DNA of 64,000 nt from an uncultured Bacteroidales bacterium. GTDB taxonomy: Bacteria; Bacteroidota; Bacteroidia; Bacteroidales; FEN-979. Numbering within the stretch: the stretch's first letter is position 1; each line of letters opens with the position of its first letter. Below the pieces are notes generated by a model, which had not been told where the DNA came from, searched no databases, and saw nothing but the letters and a program-made list of their open reading frames with translations. The stretch covers positions 1 through 64,000 of the forward strand of contig CAIRDP010000043.1 of the NCBI GenBank assembly GCA_903877385.1, in the 5' to 3' direction. The position numbers were made by a program, and so were the translations under genes. Shown one piece after another: positions 7,783 through 16,081 of the stretch.

Positions 7783-7814
7783 TTTGACATTCAGCGAAAA
7801 AAGCATTACTTTTG
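7783..7814 (+). promoter_or_regulatory. Complete Bacteroidota-type promoter for queA
   Basis: TTTG at 7783-7786, 20 bases, then TACTTTTG at 7807-7814, which matches the consensus spacing exactly. The start site would be near 7821, about 16 bases before the queA ATG. ispD follows queA with almost no gap and probably uses this promoter too. Confidence 0.8.
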
Positions 7815-7836
7815 CACGCCTTTTTAAACTTCCAGC

Positions 7837-8886
7837 ATGAAGCTCTCTCAGTTTCGTTTCCATCTGCCTCCTGAACTAATTGCCAATAATCCCCCCAAAC
7901 ACCGCGACGACGTCAATATGATGGTCCTCGACCGCAGGAAGCAAAGCATTCAGCATAAACATTTCAAAGACATTCTGAATTATTTCGGCGATGGCGATGT
8001 CTTCATCATCAACAATACCAAGGTTTTTCCTGCCCGGCTCTATGGCGAAAAGGAAAAGACCGGAGCCAAAATCGAGGTTTTTCTCCTCAGAGAACTAAAC
8101 CGTGAATCCAGGCTTTGGGATGTTTTGGTAGACCCTGCCCGCAAGATCAGGATCGGCAATAAACTGTATTTTGGCGATGACGATACCCTGGTCGCTGAAG
8201 TTATAGATAATACTACTTCCAGGGGGCGCACTATACGCTTCCTTTTCGACGGACCATATGACGAGTTTAAAAAGACTATCCAGAAGCTGGGCGAAACCCC
8301 GCTTCCAAAAATCCATAACCGTCCGGTAACCCACGAAGACAACGAGCGCTACCAGACCATTTTTGCGAGGCATGAAGGCGCAGTCGCCGCCCCTACCGCT
8401 GGACTGCATTTTACCCGCGAGATCATGAAACGGCTAGAACTTAAAGGAGTCTCGTTCGCAGAGATCACTTTGCATGTCGGCCTGGGCAACTTCCGTACCA
8501 TCGATGTGGAAGACCTTACCAAGCATAAAATGGATTCTGAAGAAGTTATCATTGAACCCGAAACCGCCGAGATCGTCAACAAAGCCAAGATGGACAAGAA
8601 AAAGATCGTGGCTGTTGGCACTACAACCATGAAAGCCATAGAATCCTCAGTTACCGTCGGAGGCATGCTGAAACCCTTCAAAGGATGGACCAATAAATTC
8701 ATTTTTCCTCCATACGAATTCAGCATAGCAAACTGCATGATCACAAATTTCCATCTTCCTCAGACCCCTATGATGATGCTCACTTCCGCTTTCGCGGGAT
8801 TTGATTTCACTATGAAGTCCTACGAAGAAGCCGTTGAGAAGAAATACAAGTTCTTCACTTACGGCAATCCCATGCTTATTCTTTAA
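7837..8886 (+). CDS. queA: S-adenosylmethionine:tRNA ribosyltransferase-isomerase (QueA)
   Basis: 349 residues, the normal QueA length. It transfers and isomerises the ribosyl moiety of SAM to 7-aminomethyl-7-deazaguanine at tRNA position 34, producing epoxyqueuosine in the cytoplasm. Family signatures are visible: [10 protein letters not shown] at the N-terminus, [14 protein letters not shown], the GETPLPKI loop, APTAGLHFT and [13 protein letters not shown], and the C-terminal [10 protein letters not shown]. No other queuosine gene is in the window. A complete promoter lies just upstream. Confidence 0.97.
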   Translation: MKLSQFRFHLPPELIANNPPKHRDDVNMMVLDRRKQSIQHKHFKDILNYFGDGDVFIINNTKVFPARLYGEKEKTGAKIEVFLLRELNRESRLWDVLVDPARKIRIGNKLYFGDDDTLVAEVIDNTTSRGRTIRFLFDGPYDEFKKTIQKLGETPLPKIHNRPVTHEDNERYQTIFARHEGAVAAPTAGLHFTREIMKRLELKGVSFAEITLHVGLGNFRTIDVEDLTKHKMDSEEVIIEPETAEIVNKAKMDKKKIVAVGTTTMKAIESSVTVGGMLKPFKGWTNKFIFPPYEFSIANCMITNFHLPQTPMMMLTSAFAGFDFTMKSYEEAVEKKYKFFTYGNPMLIL

Positions 8887-8890
8887 TATA

Positions 8891-9568
8891 TTGCATAGAT
8901 TTGCCATCATCGTAGCCGGGGGTACCGGCAACCGCATGAATTCAGCTGTTCCCAAGCAATTCCTGCTCTTGGCCGGCAAACCGGTATTAATGCATTCCAT
9001 TAACGCCTTTCATGAATACGATGCCTCGGTAAAAATCATTGTTGCCCTCCCCGCTATGTTGTTTTCATCCTGGCAGGAGCTCTGTAATTTGCATTCCTTC
9101 AAAATCCCCCATACACTTGCTGAAGGAGGGACCATGCGTTTTGACTCGGTAAAAAATGCTCTTAAGCTGATCACTGCGGATGGCTTAGCGGCGGTTCATG
9201 ACGGGGTGAGGCCCATCGTCGGTCATGGCCTGATCTCACGCGCTTTTGATCATGCCTTGCATTTTGGCAATGCGATACCTGCAGTGCCCGTTACTGATTC
9301 CGTGCGAAAGACTGATCTGAATTCCAACAGCCCGATCGATCGCAGCAGCCTCATGCTTATCCAAACCCCCCAGGTTTTCAGCCTGGCCCTCATCCGCAAA
9401 GCTTATCAGCAGGATTACCAGGATTCCTTCACCGACGATGCCAGTACTCTGGAGGCTTCAGGTGAACCCATCAGCCTCATCCCGGGAGAGCCTTATAATA
9501 TCAAGATCACTTACCCCGAAGACCTCTCAATAGCAGAAGCTTTATTGAAATTCAGGCAGGCTCTCTAA
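8891..9568 (+). CDS. ispD: 2-C-methyl-D-erythritol 4-phosphate cytidylyltransferase (IspD)
   Basis: About 225 residues from a TTG at 8891, five bases after the queA stop. This gives the family-standard N-terminus HRFAIIVAGGTGNRM (CTP-binding loop). The ATG at 8834 in the same frame would overlap queA by about 50 bases and add a non-family extension. Other motifs: PKQFLLLAGKPVL, the VHDGVRPIV segment, VTDSVRK, LIQTPQVF and TDDASTLE. The enzyme makes 4-diphosphocytidyl-methylerythritol in the MEP isoprenoid pathway. No ispE or ispF is adjacent. Confidence 0.94.
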   Translation: MHRFAIIVAGGTGNRMNSAVPKQFLLLAGKPVLMHSINAFHEYDASVKIIVALPAMLFSSWQELCNLHSFKIPHTLAEGGTMRFDSVKNALKLITADGLAAVHDGVRPIVGHGLISRAFDHALHFGNAIPAVPVTDSVRKTDLNSNSPIDRSSLMLIQTPQVFSLALIRKAYQQDYQDSFTDDASTLEASGEPISLIPGEPYNIKITYPEDLSIAEALLKFRQAL

Positions 9569-9578
9569 TAGAATTAAC

Positions 9579-10778
9579 TTACATTCTGAAAGTTCTCCCC
9601 TTCCAGGAATACATGCTGAACTGCCCGGCAATGGCCACGGTGATGGAATAGAAGAACTGGAAGACCTGGGCCACAAAATAATAATTCAACAGATGCTTTT
9701 TCTCAAAGAACCTGGCCGTTAGCCATACAAGGGGGTATTCGGCAAGGATTTTTACGAACCATAAGGAAGATGCAAGGATGAGGATAAGGGGATGAAATAT
9801 TCCTATAATACCGCCTATGAGGATTAGAAATGGAAACCCAAATGTGAGCAGGCCGGCAGTGATCACTGTTGCATCACTATACCCCCTGCTTTTCGAAACC
9901 CACCTTAATCTTTGCTCCCAGAAATCATTTACACTGGCACATGGTAATGTTTGAACTATGGCTTCTTTCGCATTAAGGAAAACGACCGATTTCCCCCCGT
10001 ACCGCTTCCTGAACTTCATCATCAGGAACTGGTCGTCGCCCGAATGAAAAACACTGTTTCCCGAGAATCCCCCGGTTTCATAAAATGCCTGTTTCCTGTA
10101 TGCGAGATTCGCCCCGTTGCACATCATCGCATGCCCCAGGTTTGCCGATCCTTGCGTTACCCCCATGATGCCAAGAAATTCAATCATCTGGATTTTCTGG
10201 AATATCCCTTTCTCCCCTTTAAAACCTACCGGGCCCAAAACCATCCTGACCTCCTGGTCTTTAAAGGCTCCTGCTATCGAACGGATCCAGGACTTACCAC
10301 GAAAAGTGTCCGCATCCGTGGTCAGAATGATATCGCCTGATGCAACGGCAACAGCTCTCTCAATAGCTTTCTTTTTCCCGTGGTTGTCCTTAAGGTTTTG
10401 CCCTCCCTCCAGCAGGCTTAGGTTAAGCCCGGCATGGTCTTTTGCCCACTTGCGGACCCTTTCAACTGTATAATCTTCCGAAAAGTCATCCGCCACTATG
10501 ATCTCGAAAAGATCCACCGGATAATCCTGAAGCGCTATATCATCCAGGCAGTTCGTGATGCCCGAAAATTCATTACGTACCGGCAGGATCACCGATATCT
10601 TTTCACCGCTGGCATTTTTATTAACCGCAGGGGCCGGGGAAAAATACATTCCAATCCCTTTCCCTGTTGAGCCGTTTCTGCCTTTCTTCATTACCCCTAT
10701 GGTTATTGCAAGTATCATGAGGGAATACAGTAATGCTGTCAACAGTAAAATACAACCGAATACCAGGTCAAAGCTCAT
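9579..10778 (-). CDS. Membrane glycosyltransferase family 2
   Basis: 399 residues: an N-terminal membrane helix (about 5-28), a GT-A catalytic domain (about 55-290) and two to three C-terminal membrane helices (about 305-385). Catalytic motifs are ISVILPVRNE, IVADDFSED, ILTTDADT (DxD), the acid in HSGDDQF and QRLRW (QxxRW), the last typical of processive or membrane GT2 enzymes. The donor and acceptor are not deducible. It is six bases downstream of a flippase-like gene on the same strand, which suggests a two-gene unit that builds and perhaps translocates a lipid-linked or envelope glycan. Confidence 0.92.
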   Translation of the reverse strand: MSFDLVFGCILLLTALLYSLMILAITIGVMKKGRNGSTGKGIGMYFSPAPAVNKNASGEKISVILPVRNEFSGITNCLDDIALQDYPVDLFEIIVADDFSEDYTVERVRKWAKDHAGLNLSLLEGGQNLKDNHGKKKAIERAVAVASGDIILTTDADTFRGKSWIRSIAGAFKDQEVRMVLGPVGFKGEKGIFQKIQMIEFLGIMGVTQGSANLGHAMMCNGANLAYRKQAFYETGGFSGNSVFHSGDDQFLMMKFRKRYGGKSVVFLNAKEAIVQTLPCASVNDFWEQRLRWVSKSRGYSDATVITAGLLTFGFPFLILIGGIIGIFHPLILILASSLWFVKILAEYPLVWLTARFFEKKHLLNYYFVAQVFQFFYSITVAIAGQFSMYSWKGRTFRM

Positions 10779-10784
10779 ATAAGC

Positions 10785-11801
10785 TCAGGTTTCATTGTTA
10801 CGGAAGAACTGTAGACGGAAAAGAAAGATGCTCCCTGCAACAGCAGGAACACCCAGGTTAATGACCCAGAGCATGACCGAGGCCATGAGGATTCCAAAGT
10901 TGATCCCGGCCGTTGCAGTCATCAAAGGTGTGAAGTAAAAACCAAAAAAATAGATGGCCACCGACCCCCTGATGCCCAGTTCGGTAAGAGCAATCGTGGG
11001 TATGATTGCCATGACCAAATAGATCATGGATATCAGCAGGTAAGCATAGTAAAAAGGTATCTGAACCCCAAGTACGTACAGCAGCAAAATATACTGGCTT
11101 GAAAAGACGATGTACCTTGCAAAGCTCAGGGCCATTACACTCCAGAGCTCGCGATTCGAATAGAAGGTAAATACCCTGAAAAATTTCCTAATCCGGCCGA
11201 AGCCGTTACTGAGTATCTTTTCTTTCCAGGTTGAAAGAAAAGATAAATTGAAAAAAAGCCCCAGCAGCACTAAGTCAAATATCAACACTATCGCGGTTAA
11301 GGCATAATAAAGATATCCCCTGATAAATTCGGCCGAAGGCATGAATAAAGGTAAAAAGACAAGCATTGCAAAGGATCCCGTAAGTATCGTGATCAGCAGC
11401 TGGCTCATGCTGCCTAAAACGGTTATCAGTATCCCTTCAACATGGCTGGCTTTCTTAAGGATAAATGCCCTGCCGAAGTATTCCCCGATGCGGTTGGGAG
11501 TGAAGGAGCTGATGGTTACGCCTGTGAGGACGGCAATAAGCGATTGAAGCAAACTCACCTTTTCAATTTTCCAGATCAGGTATTTCCATTTCACAGCTTC
11601 CAGCAGCCAGTTCAAAACCATCAAAACCAATACCAATGAAAGTACAGCAACAAACCTGGAGGAGGCAAGTTCGCTTTCAAGGGTTTTAGCAAGCGCGGGC
11701 AAATCCTGCTTCCAGAAAACCTGGTTAATAATGAAGAAGTAGGAAATTACAAGAATTACAAGCTGTATGAGAAGATTATATCTTTTGTATAACTTTGTCA
11801 T
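10785..11801 (-). CDS. LPG-synthase/YbhN-type flippase-like membrane protein
   Basis: 338 residues with about eight hydrophobic helices, matching the lysylphosphatidylglycerol-synthase transmembrane (UPF0104) family. The characteristic segment TGVTISSFTPNRIGEYFGRAF (about residues 92-112) and the TELGIRG motif (about 270-280) are present. These proteins are implicated in lipid or lipid-linked sugar translocation. No LPG-synthase catalytic domain is attached. A -7 box (TAATTTTG, minus strand, 11814-11807) ends only six bases from the ATG, so the message may be nearly leaderless. Divergent from ruvC. Confidence 0.88.
   Translation of the reverse strand: MTKLYKRYNLLIQLVILVISYFFIINQVFWKQDLPALAKTLESELASSRFVAVLSLVLVLMVLNWLLEAVKWKYLIWKIEKVSLLQSLIAVLTGVTISSFTPNRIGEYFGRAFILKKASHVEGILITVLGSMSQLLITILTGSFAMLVFLPLFMPSAEFIRGYLYYALTAIVLIFDLVLLGLFFNLSFLSTWKEKILSNGFGRIRKFFRVFTFYSNRELWSVMALSFARYIVFSSQYILLLYVLGVQIPFYYAYLLISMIYLVMAIIPTIALTELGIRGSVAIYFFGFYFTPLMTATAGINFGILMASVMLWVINLGVPAVAGSIFLFRLQFFRNNET
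11790..11797 (+). promoter_or_regulatory. -7 promoter box for ruvC
   Basis: TAACTTTG fits TAnnTTTG and lies 25 bases before the ruvC ATG. No good TTTG is at the expected upstream distance. It sits within the 5' end of the divergent flippase gene. Confidence 0.45.
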
Positions 11802-11822
11802 GCCGGCAAAATTAAGGTAAAA

Positions 11823-12383
11823 ATGCCTGATCTCCCACGCGAAAAAATCATTCTTGGAATTGACCCCGGGACCAATATTATGGGTTACGGTATAATCCGC
11901 ATCCTGGGCAACAAGCTCAGTATGATTGCCTTGGGAGTGTTAAAGTTAAATAAATACGATGACCATCCGCTAAGGCTGAAAATTATTTTCGAGAAGACCC
12001 TTTCGCTTATTGAACAATATAAACCCGATGAACTCGCCATCGAAGCCCAGTTTTTCGGCAAAAATGTTCAGAGCATGCTCAAATTGGGCAGGGCCCAGGG
12101 AATTGCTATCGCTGCGGCTCTTTACCGCAACATTCCTATCTTCGAATATTCCCCCACCAAGATCAAAATGTCAATCACAGGTAAGGGCTCGGCCTCCAAG
12201 GAACAGGTTGCAGCCATGCTTCAGCGACTGTTGGACCTGAAAGAAGCTCCCGAACACCTTGATGCCACCGACGCTCTTGCCGCAGCAGTTTGCCATCACT
12301 TCCAGAACGGACGTCCCTCAACAGGAAAGAAATTTACAGGATGGAAGAGCTTTTTAGCAGCGAATCCCGGGAGAATCAAGTAA
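11823..12383 (+). CDS. ruvC: Holliday junction endonuclease RuvC
   Basis: 186 residues with the RNase-H-like fold of RuvC. Acidic catalytic residues lie in ILGIDPGTN (Asp14), ELAIEAQFF (Glu) and HLDATDALAAA (two Asp). FFGKNVQSMLKLGRAQG and EYSPTKIKMSITGKGSASKEQ are diagnostic. It resolves Holliday junctions with RuvAB, neither of which is encoded in the window. A heptad repeat array begins 13 bases after its stop codon. Confidence 0.97.
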   Translation: MPDLPREKIILGIDPGTNIMGYGIIRILGNKLSMIALGVLKLNKYDDHPLRLKIIFEKTLSLIEQYKPDELAIEAQFFGKNVQSMLKLGRAQGIAIAAALYRNIPIFEYSPTKIKMSITGKGSASKEQVAAMLQRLLDLKEAPEHLDATDALAAAVCHHFQNGRPSTGKKFTGWKSFLAANPGRIK

Positions 12384-12395
12384 TAGGATTTTTAG

Positions 12396-12460
12396 AATAT
12401 CGAATATTGAACATTCAATTACTTCGACATTCTATATTCGTTGATCAATATTCGATATTC
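12396..12460. repeat. Intergenic 7-bp-period repeat array (AATATCG family), copy A
   Basis: Nine consecutive heptamers: AATATCG, AATATTG, AACATTC, AATTACT, TCGACAT, TCTATAT, TCGTTGA, TCAATAT, TCGATAT. The ends are inverted copies of each other (GAATATCGAATATTGA against TCAATATTCGATATTC), so the array can fold into a hairpin and may also act as a bidirectional terminator between the convergent ruvC and arginase-like genes. A second copy in the opposite orientation is at 36188-36270, and the two share the exact 20-mer TCGAATATTGATCAACGAAT. Confidence 0.8.
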
Positions 12461-12465
12461 TTTTT

Positions 12466-13644
12466 TTACATAAGTTTCTGGTACACCATCCACCAGCGAT
12501 CGGGTATATCGTTGTTGCATGCCTGCTGGTAGTCTTTGTATGAACAAGGTACAAGGTAATGCCTTTCATATTTTATTTTCTGCTCCGCAGGAAGAGGGAT
12601 CTCCATCCACCAGCGGTCAGTTTTTTTGCTCTTGAAGAAAACAATCTCTTCCTTATGGTCGGTTATAGTAACCCTGTATTTCAGGTAATCTTCTTCGTTT
12701 TTAAAGGGGAAATCATGAGCCCTGTTATAGAAGCCGTCAATAAAATACCAGATCATCTGCGATACCAGGTGGGCCGTTTGCCCCTGGTGGTCAAACTTCG
12801 GGTTTACTTCATAAAATCCTATGGAAGTAAGCTTGTCGCTGATGCCGGCATACCTTACGATCTGGCAGGCTTCTTCCCCGTAGAACCCGTTAGGACCGGC
12901 ATTTCCGTTACCGGGGGCATCGGAATGCCTTACCGATGATATATCAAAACTCAGTAAATCGGCATTGCGAACAATGGGTTCAACTTCCTCCAGGCTTTCC
13001 CTTACAATGCCAATCCTGTAAGTATCAAAGAACAGGTTCTTCATCAGTTTCAGGGCGTCCTGGTCGATGAAATAACTCTGGTAGCCTATATTGGCATAAT
13101 TAAAGAGATAATTAGGCTGGTGAAGGATGATGCTGCTCAGGAATGATTGTGAATCCAGTTCGTTTTCGGTCTTACCAAGGTCGAACATAGGGTCAATGGC
13201 CACTATATTGATGATTTGCCCAAGGCTTTCATATGCTTTATAATTTGCGAAAGTGAGGTCCTGCCCCCCCCCGATGACTACCGGCAGCACATTATTGTTA
13301 ATCAGTTCGGCTATGGTACTGCTCAGTGCAAAATAGGTATCGCTGGGCGAAAAGCCTTTCCTGATATTTCCAAGGTCGACGATCTTATTGGGATATGGGC
13401 CCGGGAAAAGCTTATATAAATACTGCCTCACGCTGTCGGGTGCAAGGTCGCAACCTTCATTTCCAACCGCATTCCGGTCTTCTTTCACTCCGATGATCGC
13501 AAGATCGGCAGTCGTAAAGTCAGGGAAATTACCAGCTTCAGAATAGATCCCGATGACATTGCCGAGGCGCTGCTGCCCCTGTTCTTCATCGGTAACCTGG
13601 ATTTCGGTTAAGTCGATTGGTGAAAAAAAGGTCGAGATGTCCAT
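12466..13644 (-). CDS. Arginase/formimidoylglutamase-family protein with degenerate metal site
   Basis: 392 residues, longer than classical arginases (about 300-330) by a C-terminal extension of about 90 residues rich in Trp/Tyr. The ureohydrolase fold is recognisable (LAIIGVKEDR, VVIGGGQDLTF, IINIVAIDPMFD, LLSFDISSVRHSDAP). The usual manganese ligands are largely gone: GGDHS reads GGGQD, DAHxD reads DPMFD, and SxDxDxxDP reads SFDISSVRHSDAP. I therefore expect no classical binuclear-Mn hydrolysis; a binding or structural role, or altered chemistry, is possible. It is six bases upstream of... topA's 3' end on the same strand order (topA then this gene), so the two are probably co-transcribed. 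Confidence 0.85.
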   Translation of the reverse strand: MDISTFFSPIDLTEIQVTDEEQGQQRLGNVIGIYSEAGNFPDFTTADLAIIGVKEDRNAVGNEGCDLAPDSVRQYLYKLFPGPYPNKIVDLGNIRKGFSPSDTYFALSSTIAELINNNVLPVVIGGGQDLTFANYKAYESLGQIINIVAIDPMFDLGKTENELDSQSFLSSIILHQPNYLFNYANIGYQSYFIDQDALKLMKNLFFDTYRIGIVRESLEEVEPIVRNADLLSFDISSVRHSDAPGNGNAGPNGFYGEEACQIVRYAGISDKLTSIGFYEVNPKFDHQGQTAHLVSQMIWYFIDGFYNRAHDFPFKNEEDYLKYRVTITDHKEEIVFFKSKKTDRWWMEIPLPAEQKIKYERHYLVPCSYKDYQQACNNDIPDRWWMVYQKLM

Positions 13645-13649
13645 GGTCC

Positions 13650-15968
13650 TTATTTTTTCTTTTTGGATTTGGATTTCGTCGGTTCGCCGGAAGCGATTAT
13701 TCCTTTAACGTCTTCATATGTGAGGTCCGCGGCAGTTTTTCCTTTCGGGATCTTATAATTTTCCTTTTTAAACGAGATATACGGCCCATACCTGCCATTC
13801 AACACTTTAAGGTCTTTATCCTCGGTATATTCCCTGATCACTTTCTTAATGTCTTCACTCCTTTTTGACTGTATAATCTCAATAGCCCTGGCCAGGACCA
13901 CGTTCAGCGGGTCATCGGAAACAGGGAGTGAAAAGAAAGCTGATTTATGCTTAACATAGGGCCCGAACTTACCGGCAGAAACAATGACCTCGGTTCCTTC
14001 AAAATCGCCAAGCGATCTTGGAAGCTTGAACAGGTCCAGGGTATCTTCCAGGTTTATGGTATCGATACTCTGTCCTTTTTTCAGGGCAGCAAATCTGGGT
14101 TTTTGTTCATTGTCAGACTCACCGAGCTGGGCCATAGGCCCGAACCTGCCAATCTTCACATAAACATTCAATCCGGTTGCGGGATCAGTGCCAAGGAGTT
14201 TTTCCCCCTTCACCTTTTTCGTACTCTCCATTGTTCCTGAAATTCTTTCATGGAATGGAAAATAAAACTCTTTCAGCATGTCCTTCCAGGCAAGCTTGCC
14301 TTCGGCGATCACATCAAATTCTTCTTCAACCGTGGCCGTGAAATTGTAGTCCATGATGTTGTCAAAATTCTGAACCAGGAAACCTGTCACCAGTGCACCA
14401 ATATCGGTTGGGAATAATTTTGCTTTTTCAAACCCTACGGTTTCAGTTTTGGTCTCTTCCTTAATAGTACTGTCTTTCAGGCTGATGAAATCGTAAGTCC
14501 GCTGAACCCCCGGCCGGTCTTCCTTAAGTACATATTCTCTTTTCTGGATGGTGGAGATGATAGGGGCATAGGTTGATGGACGTCCTATCCCAAGTTCTTC
14601 AAGCTTCTTCACCAGGGTTGCTTCAGTATACCGGGAAGGCTGCTGGGTGAATTTTTGCTGGGCGGTCATTTCACGCATCGAAAGCTGTTCCCCGGTTTTT
14701 AATGGAGGAAGTACACCTTCACCATTATCGGAGTTTTCATCATCCGAAGATTCCATATACACTTTTAGGAAACCGTCGAAACGGATCACTTCTCCCCTGG
14801 CAACAAACCTTTCGTTAATCCCTGATATCCCAATGGTGACAACAGTTTTTTCAAGTTCGGCATCAGCCATCTGGGAAGCAATGGTGCGTTTCCATATCAG
14901 GTCATACAACCGTTTACCCGAACGATCACCTTCAATTGACTTATTGCTCATGTATGTGGGGCGGATTGCCTCATGAGCTTCCTGGGCACCCTTGGTCTTG
15001 GTGGCGTACCTGCGGGTTTTCACATACTCTTCACCGAAAGTTGTGCTTACTTCCTGCTTTGCCATGGCAATGGCCATGTCGGAAAGATTCACCGAGTCGG
15101 TCCTCATATAGGTTATCTTACCTGATTCATACAGTTCCTGGGCAACCCTCATGGTGTTGGCAACTGAAAAACCAAGCTTTCGCGATGCTTCCTGCTGCAG
15201 GGTCGAGGTGGTGAAAGGGGGCGCCGGTGATTTCTTTGCCGGCTTCGTCTCCACATCTTCTACAGTATACCTGACATTCATACAGCGTTTCAGAAAGTCC
15301 AGTGCTTCCTCTTTCGACTGGAATCTTTTGTTGAGTTCCGCATTGACCGATTTAAGTTTCTTTCCTTCCTGGACTATGAAATCCCCCGTGATACGGTAAG
15401 ATGAAACAGAACTGAAATTCCTGATCTCCTCTTCGCGTTCAACGATAAGCCTTACAGCCACCGACTGAACCCTGCCTGCAGATAAGGAAGGTTTTATCTT
15501 TTTCCAGAGAAGGGGAGAAAGTTCAAACCCCACCAGCCTGTCAAGTACCCTGCGCGCCTGCTGGGCATCTACCAGGTTCATATCAAGATCCCTGGGCTTT
15601 TCAATGGCTTCCAGTATAGCCGATTTTGTAATTTCATGAAAAGCAATGCGTTGCGTCTTTTCCTTTTTCAGTCCCAAGGTCTCCATGAGATGCCATGCAA
15701 TGGCCTCACCCTCGCGGTCCTCGTCAGACGCAAGCCAGATCATATCGCTATCCTGGGCAAGTTTTTTGAGCTCCCCTACTATCTTCTTTTTATCAGGAGA
15801 AACAATGTATTTCGGTTCAAAACCATGATCCACATCAACCCCCAGATCCTTTTTTGACAGATCCGCAACATGCCCCATGCATGATCTCACTGTAAAATCG
15901 CTCCCAAGGAATCCTCCAATGGTCTTTGCTTTCGCGGGAGACTCAACAATCACTAAGTTTTTCGTCAT
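13650..15968 (-). CDS. topA: DNA topoisomerase I
   Basis: About 772 residues from the ATG at 15968 (MTKNLVIVESPAKAKTI, the family N-terminus); an ATG six codons upstream is also possible. Type IA topoisomerase that relaxes negative supercoils. The Toprim domain comes first (VIVESPAK, then LASDEDREGEAIAWH). The catalytic Tyr lies in KITYMRTDSVNLS, and QEAHEAIRPT and GIGRPSTYAPIIS follow. The C-terminus has no Cys4 zinc fingers but carries topoisomerase C-terminal repeats (GRFGPMAQLG, GKFGPYVKH, GRYGPYISF) and a Lys-rich tail. This layout is usual in Bacteroidota. Confidence 0.97.
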   Translation of the reverse strand: MTKNLVIVESPAKAKTIGGFLGSDFTVRSCMGHVADLSKKDLGVDVDHGFEPKYIVSPDKKKIVGELKKLAQDSDMIWLASDEDREGEAIAWHLMETLGLKKEKTQRIAFHEITKSAILEAIEKPRDLDMNLVDAQQARRVLDRLVGFELSPLLWKKIKPSLSAGRVQSVAVRLIVEREEEIRNFSSVSSYRITGDFIVQEGKKLKSVNAELNKRFQSKEEALDFLKRCMNVRYTVEDVETKPAKKSPAPPFTTSTLQQEASRKLGFSVANTMRVAQELYESGKITYMRTDSVNLSDMAIAMAKQEVSTTFGEEYVKTRRYATKTKGAQEAHEAIRPTYMSNKSIEGDRSGKRLYDLIWKRTIASQMADAELEKTVVTIGISGINERFVARGEVIRFDGFLKVYMESSDDENSDNGEGVLPPLKTGEQLSMREMTAQQKFTQQPSRYTEATLVKKLEELGIGRPSTYAPIISTIQKREYVLKEDRPGVQRTYDFISLKDSTIKEETKTETVGFEKAKLFPTDIGALVTGFLVQNFDNIMDYNFTATVEEEFDVIAEGKLAWKDMLKEFYFPFHERISGTMESTKKVKGEKLLGTDPATGLNVYVKIGRFGPMAQLGESDNEQKPRFAALKKGQSIDTINLEDTLDLFKLPRSLGDFEGTEVIVSAGKFGPYVKHKSAFFSLPVSDDPLNVVLARAIEIIQSKRSEDIKKVIREYTEDKDLKVLNGRYGPYISFKKENYKIPKGKTAADLTYEDVKGIIASGEPTKSKSKKKK

Positions 15969-16002
15969 AGAAGTATCGGATTTCATTTTCCAAATCCGGG
16001 TA

Positions 16003-16037
16003 CAAAAGTACTACAATTAACATAATACGTACCTTTG
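16003..16037. promoter_or_regulatory. Divergent -7 boxes for topA and miaB
   Basis: Minus strand TACTTTTG (16010-16003) would start topA transcription about 28 bases before its ATG at 15968. Plus strand TACCTTTG (16030-16037) would start miaB transcription about 38 bases before its ATG. Both fit TAnnTTTG; neither has a convincing -33 TTTG. Confidence 0.5.
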
Positions 16038-16081
16038 TGCCCATTTTAATCCTTAATCCGCCAATACGGAAAAGGTGATAT

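Noticed and set aside
8834-8890. An earlier ATG start for ispD inside queA
   Set aside because: It adds residues with no counterpart in IspD and overlaps queA by about 50 bases. A TTG at 8891 gives the normal N-terminus.
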